A stretch of 64,000 bases of DNA from Otis tarda (taxonomy: Eukaryota; Chordata; Aves; Otidiformes; Otididae). Below, one piece after another: positions 55,400-64,000 of this stretch. The translations under genes were made by a program, and so were the position numbers. Where the stretch lies: assembly GCA_026413225.1 (NCBI GenBank), contig CM048552.1, forward strand, positions 135,855,053 to 135,919,052. The letters are read 5' to 3'. Every line of letters starts with the position of its first letter. The stretch's first letter is position 1. A model generated the notes under the pieces. The model was not told the DNA's origin and did no database searches. It saw nothing but the letters and a program-made list of their open reading frames with translations.

Positions 55400-58300
55400 T
55401 TATCATGCGGTCTTATTTTCTTCAAGCATTGTTTTCAGTTAATGATTATTTGTTAACTCACAGTCTCTAGCAAAAGGTGAACTTATCCACAGTTTATGAT
55501 AGAAATCTTCATAATTGTGCAAAATCTCTGTATGCAGAACCATGTGCAATTTCCCTAAATATAAATAATTTGACATATTAATATTCTATGTATGTTTCTT
55601 CTTTAGCTATTAGTAACTTTTTAAGCATCATCCTTGGATTTCCTGTGCTAGATTAAATTGCAGAAGGATTATATTCTAATCTTCTTTTAAAGCAATCCCT
55701 TGAAACAACACAGCTGTAATTGCAGTGGATGACTAAAGTTACAGAATTCATACTACGAAGATTCACAGAATAATGTCATGTTTACCGCTTGGATATTTAA
55801 TGTTATGGAATTATCTTGTTTAACATCTCGATTATTCTCATAGTACTTCCTTATTTGCAGTACTTCATTCCTGAAAGTACTATCTACAGAGGAGTCAGCA
55901 ACTCACTCAAGGCCGATCATCTAGCACAAGGAATTCAGTATTGCTAATGGACTAACAGTGTTGATACACTGGCTTCCTTTACGTTACCATACTTACCTTA
56001 CCTTACTTTCCATACCTTACTATACGTTACCAAACTTCTGATTTTTGTCTCTTGGTGCGTACCTTGGCTTCATTTCAGCTCTCTACTGCTACAAAAGCCA
56101 GTTCTCTGCCTCCTACATGCCAATACAGAAGTCAGTCCCTCTCCAACCCATCATAAAAGGCAGGCATCCTGAACAAAAGTCACGTTACACTCCCAGAAGT
56201 TGATTATGAAGCGAGCAGGGCTCCACAGCATACCCCAGGAGGTAAGTCTAGCCACAGTGATCCCTAGGAGGCACCGAGAGGAACACCAGAGGCACAACAT
56301 TTTGTATTATTAGGGGTTTTTTTAAAGTAAGAACACCACACCTGAAGTATCTACAGGGTATGTCTATGCAGGAGCAAGAGACATGCTTGTAACACAAGCA
56401 GAGTTCAGTAATGGTCCCTCTATGATATTTAATCTTCCGCTGCCTCAGGAACAGAAAGCTGCTTTCTCAGTTCAGTTCTCTCCCACTCCTGTCCCAGAAA
56501 ACTACCGCACTAAACTTACTTTCATCCTACCATTTTAACTTGAAAAAATGAGAAAATGAAAGTTTTAAAGACTTTGTAGCTATACTATCAAGATCAATCA
56601 TCATACCCTGCTATTGAATTCTCCTGAGGTGCACTGTACACCAGGACAGACATAAGGGGCAATAATTTCTGGATCCAAGATCAAGGACACTGAAAGGTTT
56701 GTTGTCTCTGTATGGACGAGTCCTGTAAATCCCCACAGAAGTAGTCCTATCAGAAGCAAAAAGGAAAAAAACTAACTGCCTCAGATGCACTCTGCTGAGC
56801 TAAAAAAACCCCAAAAATAAATTTATACTGGGCCTCCTATTATTAAATCAGGTACCTATAGGTGAGAACCCTAATGACTTCAGATACCCCCAGAGTCAGA
56901 CACCCTTAATATTCTTCAACCTGCATGCTTTCAGATCTTTTGCTGGGTGAGAAAGCTAAAGGATTTTAGTCCTCTTACAAATGTGCACTATTTTTTAATT
57001 CCTGAAAACTGTTAACAGTTAAAGGAAAGCTGAGGAATATCATCCCACAAGTGAGCTAAGGTGTTTCAAGTTTGTCACTAAGACAAACATTAAAGGTAGA
57101 ATAACTGTCCAAGACTGTTTTTCTTATTAACCATAAGAACAAAATGTCAGAAAAATATTTTTGCCCTGTGACGCCTTTCCATCTCAATAATCTTGCAACA
57201 CAGCCATGCTCCAGGCAAAGGAAGAATAACGTTGCAGGCTTGTCCTGAATTTTCTCCCTGGATCGTGTATCATCACATAAACAAATGCTATTCAGAAAAT
57301 AAAGATTCCCCTTTCTAGTATCTTCTCTTAGGTTTTTTTTTCTGTTTTTCTAGTAAGAACTGTGAATAAAGCCAGGCTGACTTCTGCCACTTGTTCAGAA
57401 ACTGTCTCCAGCTGAGAATTTCACTTTCTTAGTCAGTAACTACTCCCCAGACTCTGGCTGAAGCAAATAACTCCAGACTTTTTTTCCCCTCTCCCTATCT
57501 TCCACCACAGATGCGTTCAAATATTCACAGTTTTAGAAAGTACCACTCATTCTTAGTCCAAACTAACAATGATGCTACGGACTTCACTCAACCTTTAAAT
57601 CCTTCAGTGGATCAGAAAAAAAAAAAAAACAAGAACAACTCAAAACTTAATACTGAACTCCTCTAAGCCAGTAAAGGTTAAAATTTACGATACGGTAGAG
57701 GAGATACATTTCTAGAAAATCCTGTCAGTCTATTTTTGTCACAGATTACATTAGCTTCCATCTCCTTGGTGCCTAAAATGGAGATTTCTAAATGGCAACC
57801 TATGCCTGGGTTGAGAATAGGAAACGCTCCTATTAACTAATTCCTCCTCCACCAGTCATTGCTACTGCTGTCGATCAGGAGATAATGAGGGCCCATGGCT
57901 ACATAGCTGATTTGAAAGGTAAGGAATCCCTTTTACCAGGACCTCCTGGCTGCCACAAGAAAGACCCTGTTACTGCTCCCCTGACAGATCAGCAGTGGCA
58001 TGATACAGTGGCAGCTGCCCACTGCTCTGTGGGAGGGACAAGGGGCAATTCCACACGACCAGGATAGTCCCCTCACGGGCTCCCATCACTTCAGCATCAA
58101 TTCCAGACTCCTGTCCGTATCACAGGCAGGGCAGAGTGACGCAGAACAAAACCACTGGCTGTTCAGAATGTATGCTGTACCCATTACACAACTGGCTATA
58201 TGAGGAATGGCTCCTCTTAATCTGAAACTGCAACAACATAACGTTACTTCCTCACAAGCTTTGTACTAACAGTTTATGTGTAGACCATGTTTCACCATGT

Positions 58301-58408
58301 GTCTTCCACAATTGCTCCTTTGCTTTCCTCCATGGGTTTTCACCTCATGTTTCTAAAGATGCAAGTACCCAAACAGCGCAGTGAAGAAGCACCTATGGCA
58401 CGTGGTTT
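55400..58408. other. Intronic DNA
   Basis: Holds the TTACC repeat and an A tract at about 57616-57629. I searched 55400-55800 for further ferritin-like helices upstream of the 55196-55399 frame and saw none. Nothing else is recognisable. Confidence 0.45.
55979..56032. repeat. Irregular TTACC/CTTAC simple repeat
   Basis: About seven degenerate copies of TTACC or CTTAC in 54 bases, from TTTACGTTACC to ACGTTACC. Low-complexity sequence. Confidence 0.75.
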
Positions 58409-58540
58409 TATAGAATCATAGCATAGTTTGGGTTGGAAGGGATCTTTAAAGGTCATCTAGTCCAATCCCCCCGCAAGGAGCAGGGACATCTTCAGCTAGA
58501 TCAGGTTGCTCAGAGCCGTGTCCAACCTGGTCTTGGAAAA
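58409..58540 (-). mobile_element. CR1 LINE 3' end fragment
   Basis: On the plus strand, TAGAATCATAGCATAGTTTG, then GGTTGGAAGGGATCTTTAAA and GGTCATCTAGTCCAATCCCC, then AGGAGCAGGGACATCTTC and AGATCAGGTTGCTCAGAG: the antisense CR1 3' end over about 130 bases. Similarity may run on for some tens of bases. The 83-codon frame starting at 58433 is part of it. Confidence 0.88.
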
Positions 58541-61500
58541 GGGACAAGGTGGAGGTCTTGTCATTCCCTGAGGCACCTTGCCTGCCCTGGGATGCTTCCT
58601 TCCTGGTCTTCAACTCCACAACGTTTTAAACTTTTCACCACTGGTATAGTTGTTGTTTGCACTGTCCTGTTCAGCAGCAGCTGAGTTTTTCCTTTTAGCA
58701 AAAGATGTTCTTATATTCTGATGCTCTACAGTCACTGTTGTCCAGTAAATGCATTTTCATGTCTGTGGTTTCTTTTGATCATTTTTTTTCCTTTTTTTTT
58801 CCCCCCCCTATATTTGTTTGTTAGGTTTTGTGGGTTTTTTTAATATCTGATATAGTTCACATCTTCCATTTCCTTGTCTTCCTCTCCCTCTATGTTATAC
58901 TTCCATTATTATTAAAGATGTGCCCCCATTACATAGAAAACAAAAGTTTCCATTATATTTCCTTTTAAGACTGTCAGAACGTCTCATTTAAAGCACACTG
59001 ACTCCATTAGAGATCCAAAGTCCTGAAGGAATTACTTTCCCCTTCAGAATCTTGAATTGCAAAAGCCAGAAAGTACCCAAAGCAGCAAATAATGGATGGG
59101 ACTTGGATGCCTGTAAAAGGCTCTTTGACTTTCTTTTGTATATGATGCTTTAGCTTTATGCTGATGTGTGCTAGAAAGTAAAAAACTCTAAAAGCTGATG
59201 TGTGCAAGATTTTTTTTTTTTCTGTTTTAATGGGCCTTTTGACCTTAGGCTTTCTCAGCTTTACTCAGTATTTCAGGAAAAAAAAAAAAAAAAAAAGAAA
59301 AAATTTATATGAAGTCTGTTCAGTTCTTTCTCATTCAATTAATGGATTATTGGTATTTCTTTCAAAATTTTCTAGAAAAATATGCATTTCTTTTGTCTCA
59401 AACTAGTACATGTTGGAAGACCTTACCATATCATAGCTGGCATTCCCCTATAGCAGACAACAAACTCATTTTTCATACAATGCAATTTTCAGCATTTATC
59501 TCTGACAAAATGGCAGCTATTTTCACATGCTGAATTTTACCCTACATAAAATTTCTATAGGTTTGGGTTTTGGTTTGGGTTTTTTTTGTTTTTTTTTGGG
59601 GGGTTTTTTTTTTTTGGTTTTTTGTTTTTTTTTTTGCTTTAAAGTGTTGTTACATCTACTCTCACTGAATGTTTGTCCTCTTAACAAGTTTCCAGTAAAG
59701 AGTAGGCACAATTCATTGTTAAGTTTCAGCGAACAGTACAGGAGTTTTTCCATTTCTGTCTTACGGAAAAAAAAAGTCCCGTAACACCTGCAATAGAGAT
59801 GCTATCTAGCTCATTGACTACACTGTTATTAATAATGAGAGTTTATGGTAGTATTGAGTAGAATGCTGGAAATGCAATGCTGTAAAGCTTAATAATATTT
59901 TAGATAAAAGTAACAACACATCATATACTTTCTTACCACCTATTACAGAGCTGTTCATTTTATACCATAAAAATCTGAGGTGTATGTATTCATTAAATTT
60001 GACTGTGCACACTGTATTGGGAAAAGCAAAAGGGAATCTCATTTTTACACATCATTTTTACATCACAAATTTTGTGGTTTTTTTCAGTAGCCTGATACGA
60101 ATACAACTTGCCTGCTGTGAGCCGACAAATTTTGTATAGCCATATACCAGAAAAAGCATCTCAGAAAATTTCCAGGCACTTCTTGGGAGAGGATTTCTAT
60201 GGAAGTTTCCTGTTTCTGTAAAGATATCAGCCACATTGCAGGCCTGTGGCCACCTGAAAATTCCTCATGGCGTGCTCTTGCTGTGTAAGGTGACATTTCA
60301 GCCTGGAGGACAGTGAAGTTGCATCGTTCAGTGAACGAGGACTGAATCGCCACAAAGAAAACAAAATTGCTTTTCTAATGTTGAACTAAAGCCTAAATTC
60401 CTATTGCTTGATTTTGGTAGCTTTGATTTTGCTAGGTCTCAAGACGAACTCTACCAACAAAACAGCAGAACAAAAAATCTGAGTGAATCAAAAGTGAGTA
60501 CTGCAGAGTACCTTCATAGATTTACTAGTTCTTCAGATTTCAGCTATGAAGAACTCTCCCCTTCTCCCTTTCAATTTCTTCAGAAATAAAAAGAAATGGT
60601 GGGAAAATTCAATAATGGCAGCCTATCTTAAACATATTTTGTAAATTAAATTAAATTAATACTATCCTCTTAATTTGGGAGGGAAGCTATGTAAATTATT
60701 TTCCCTACCCAGAAATCGGTAAATAATAATAAGGATCAGTACCTAGGTGACCCCAGGAGCAGCTCCAAAAGCCCAAGAGTCTTTTCCTTAAAAGACACAT
60801 TTGATGACCTTGAAATGAGACATGGCCATTGATTACTACAGCTACTGATTTTTAGCAAGGCCTATAGCAATAAGACAAAGTGTAAATAATAATATTTTAC
60901 ATTATTTTCTTCAATAAATTATGTGGACTTGAAGGTGTTGGAATTGACAATTCATTATTTGCCTTCCAAAATGGGTTAAAATACATTTTTGTATCCTCTA
61001 GATCCCAGAAGCTCAGAAAATCTAGACTTCTGCCAAAGCTTTTGCTCCCAGGCTACCAGGAGTAGCCAAGTAGTATTTTATCCATGCCCTGATGAGCTAG
61101 CACTCAAAGATTTAAGTAATTCCAGTACGTGGCAGTAAATGCTTTACTTTTTCCTTCCCTCCTTCGTCCTGCTAGTCCTTGGACACAAGAGACACAAAAC
61201 TCCTGACAGTCAAAATGAAGTAAGAAAATGAATAGAATTTCATTGTTATGCCATTGAAGAGGAAGCAGATTTCATCTCTAATCATCATTCGTATCCCCCA
61301 TGCTATTTTTACATGCTGTATTCCTCACTGCAGTCTCCAGGCTACTATCTCTCCCCCATGCCTATCCATCCCACCGTGTTGTTTTGATTTTGTGATTACC
61401 CAGTTGTGTACGACAGCAGAGCATCCAAAGCAGCTATGCATGGAACTACAGAAACAAAGCTGTTGAAGCAATGAAGAAAGCTTTACTGAAGAGAAACGAA

Positions 61501-61730
61501 AAGGTGTATTTCTGAGTGAATTCACATGGCTGCACCATTTCCTTTTGTTTGCCTTTAAGATTAGCAGCAAGGCTCAGAGTTTAACTTGAATGCCACTTCT
61601 AATACCAGTTGTCCAGAACAAGTGGGCCCGCTGCCCATTTCCATCTTACACAATCAACAGCAAAAGCTCTTCCCGAACACTACGGCAGCAGTGTTCATGC
61701 TCCATCAGCAGGCTACCAGCTCGTATGTGT
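58541..61730. other. Intronic DNA with T/G and A tracts
   Basis: Contains T/C runs at 58783-58808, a poly(A) tract at 59278-59296, and a long T/G-rich tract at 59560-59638 that starts with four G runs (GG/GGG separated by TTT or TTTT). No exon or gene recognised. Confidence 0.5.
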
Positions 61731-61792
61731 CACGGGATCACGTTTGGAAGGGACCTCAGGAGGTCATTTACTCCAACCTATCACTCAAAGCA
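61731..61792 (-). mobile_element. CR1 LINE 3' end scrap
   Basis: On the plus strand, GGGATCACGTTTGGAAGGGA followed by CCTCAGGAGGTCATTTACTC and CAACC is a diverged antisense CR1 3' end. Overlapping plus-strand frames at 61586-61829 pass through it and are not genes. Confidence 0.7.
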
Positions 61793-62295
61793 TTTCAGCA
61801 TGCTTCACGTAAAGCAATGTGAAAAATAGGTATTACACTGCAAACTGAAGTTGCCTGGAGTTAATCCTATATACTTAAACTCTATTACTCTATTCTATTA
61901 ATCATTAAACAAAAGACAGACAGAAATTTGCATATTCTATACTTTGCCATTCTTTGGCCTACATTTTTGTTCTTTCCTTATCAGTATTTCCTAACCCAGA
62001 GATTTTTAACAGTAAAATCTGTGAAACAAAAACCTGTAACATAAAATGTATTTTTTTCTTTAACTTGATTTATCATCTGAAAAGCACTCTGAAGGTAGAT
62101 AGTACTTTTACAATCAAAGAGAAAAATGTAAGATTTCTAGCATAAAAAGCTCCTGGAATACTAAGGCTCCACAGCCATCTATATCCCTAATATCTTGTGA
62201 TATTAAGCTGCTTAGTTATGTACCTGGGTAAATGGACTCATAAATTTCTTGTAATAACAGGTTCTGAAAAATGAAACAGTACCCCCCGCCTCCCC

Positions 62296-62327
<32 letters not shown>

Positions 62328-64000
62328 CTCCTCCTTCAATTTACACCAGTCCTTGGTTATACACCGTGGCAGGAGTATGGGTATATATGTTCGAGTATGT
62401 CCTGGCAAACTGCAACTGCATCACCACCCTGGCAGCTACTAGAAAGTATCAAAAAGCTCTCTCGGCTCTCTGCAAGCGATAGGTAAGGAAAAGAATCCAG
62501 GCAGAAGTACAACAGGTTCAGCTAACCTACTTAAAGCCACTGACAAGCAGCTTCCTAAAGAGCTTGCAGCAGAAAGTGAGTTTCCCTGCAGTCAGAAAAT
62601 GAGGGACTCCAGGACGTACACAGGTTTCATACTGTTTGCTAACACTAGGTTGTAGTGCTTCTGGACGTTTTCCTACAGTAATAAAGAGAAATCTGGCTGT
62701 ACTTTGTAGCTGCATGTTCCAGCTGAGGAGTACACCTACACATGTATTTAGATGCAATCCAGCTCTTTGAAATGATGCATTCTCTACAGTTGCAGTTCTT
62801 AGAGCGTGCTAATAATTGCATTGCTAACAGGAGAGAAATTAGGCACAGGATCAACAGAGGAAAATGTTACCAAGAGTGTACAGAAACGCTGAAGTTTAAC
62901 AGCCAATGCAATTCTGAGATAAACTTCAGTGTTTTCAGTGCAGAAACTGAGCTAGCGAGCTCTACCCTTCACTGTATTTCACTTCTGCTGTTAAAAGAGC
63001 ACCACACACCTAGGTTTAAGCTGTTTAACAGGTGATACACGCACTCTTACAGCTACTATTGCACTGTCTTCCAATAACTTCACACTACACTCTGTAAACC
63101 AGGTCCCCTTACACCAACAGGTTATGCCAGCATCCCTGTTCAACTGAGCTGGTCCCAATCTCACCATCAGCTGTGTCAGATCTGGCTTTCATGAGATGTT
63201 CTCAGCACAAAAGATACACTGGAACTAGTGAGCTAGAGGTTTAAAGATTATTCAGTGAGAATATGTGATTTGCAAAATAAAACAATGTGTCATCTTCCTG
63301 AGTTGCAAGAAAGAAAAAGAAGGGGAAAAAAAAAAAAAGATAAAATGGAAGGGAATGCACAAATAAAGAAATACAATGAATACAAAATCAAAATCCAGCA
63401 AGCTTTGGGAAGAGGGAGTAAAGAAAATCGCTCCTCTCCTGCTGCCCTGTGCCACAAAGCAAAGGGTGAAGCCCTGATAGAAGAAGGGCCAGAAGAAACG
63501 ATAGCCCATGCCAGGCTAGAGGAAGCTTGGGGTGCCCATGGGTGGATGCAGGAGTCCATTTCAGTCAACGAAGAATGAACAATGACCTTAAGAATGGACA
63601 CTGATGGTCAGACCCAGGTTGGCTTTAGCCCAGCCTCCTCCTCATGTCCCTTACAGCAGGCAGCAGCAAACCTTGGGGAAGAAGTAACTATAATTTCAAT
63701 TCAGCTTTCCCCTCAGCTACGGTTATATGGTTACTCAATATCTGCGTTCACAGAAGCCATTAGATAACAGATCATCCTTGCCATCCTTTCATTTTGTTGC
63801 ACAGATATATCTTAGTTTAGACGGCAACTGTAGACCGAAACAACGGAGAAAACCCTTACCAAGTATGATTTGAGAGTCACATGGGCGTTAACTTTTATCC
63901 TTTTTCACTCCTGCCTCCACCACTGCAAATCCATTTAGAAAAAGGTTATTTCCTTGATAGAATAAAGTAAACCTCTTCTGCTAGCCTAAAGACTTGGCTG
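61793..64000. other. Intronic DNA to the right edge
   Basis: A 29-base poly(A) tract lies at 62296-62324, after a short C-rich run. The open frames at 62742-63035 and 63255-63578 (plus) have no family features. I looked here for the FRMPD4 initiating exon on the minus strand and did not find it. Confidence 0.5.

Larger units (their letters stand above)
51421..64000 (-). other. FRMPD4: FRMPD4 5' intron (partial; continues past the right edge)
   Basis: The acceptor at 51421 is preceded on the minus strand by a strong pyrimidine tract (51425-51490). The exon expected upstream should encode the initiator Met and a short leader ending in Ser; I did not find it, so it probably lies beyond 64000. 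Contents are listed separately: a CpG-rich patch at 52090-52280, a MIR-like fragment at 53622-53700, a ferritin-like open frame at 55196-55399, CR1 tails at 58409 and 61731, and T/G and A tracts near 59.3-59.6 and 62.3 kb. Confidence 0.7.

Overview
The window is intronic and exonic DNA from a bird genome. Three things show this. There are several CR1 LINE copies with the avian 3' end and its ATTCTATGA tail. There is a solo long terminal repeat that I recall as the avian ERVL type. The only clear gene is a split vertebrate gene with consensus GT-AG introns. The DNA is AT-rich, has no bacterial-type gene order, and nearly all short open frames in it look like chance frames in introns or repeats. 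I cannot fix the species.

The one gene is FRMPD4 (Preso), a postsynaptic scaffold protein, on the minus strand. Three consecutive coding exons are present: 51304-51420 (the N-terminal stretch and most of the WW domain), 8953-9113 (end of the WW domain and first half of the PDZ domain) and 6639-6741 (second half of the PDZ domain). Splice phases and split codons agree across both junctions, giving the family sequence Phe-Ile-Asn-His-Met-Thr-Gln at one and Thr-Pro-Gly-Gly-Pro-Ser at the other. The two complete introns are 2,211 and 42,190 bases. The initiating exon lies beyond the right edge and the rest of the PDZ, the FERM domain and the C-terminal half lie beyond the left edge; I searched for both and did not see them.

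Layout on the + strand: 1-6638 downstream intron with a CR1 copy at 3652-4497; 6639-6741 and 8953-9113 PDZ exons; 9114-51303 large intron with CR1 copies (14146-14748, 23361-23410, 29092-30410, 47657-47718), a solo ERV LTR (25640-26227), old repeats (about 37850-38230 and 45060-45250), a 39-bp tandem duplication and many A/T tracts; 51304-51420 WW exon; 51421-64000 the 5' intron with a MIR-like fragment, two CR1 tails and an open frame at 55196-55399 that looks ferritin-like.

The points most worth checking are the ferritin-like open frame, an unassigned GT-rich block at 35640-36250, two CpG-rich patches (17.68-17.77 kb and 52.09-52.28 kb) that could mark alternative promoters, and the sense-oriented promoter signals of the LTR. 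Family identifications rest on recalled sequence features, not on a database search.
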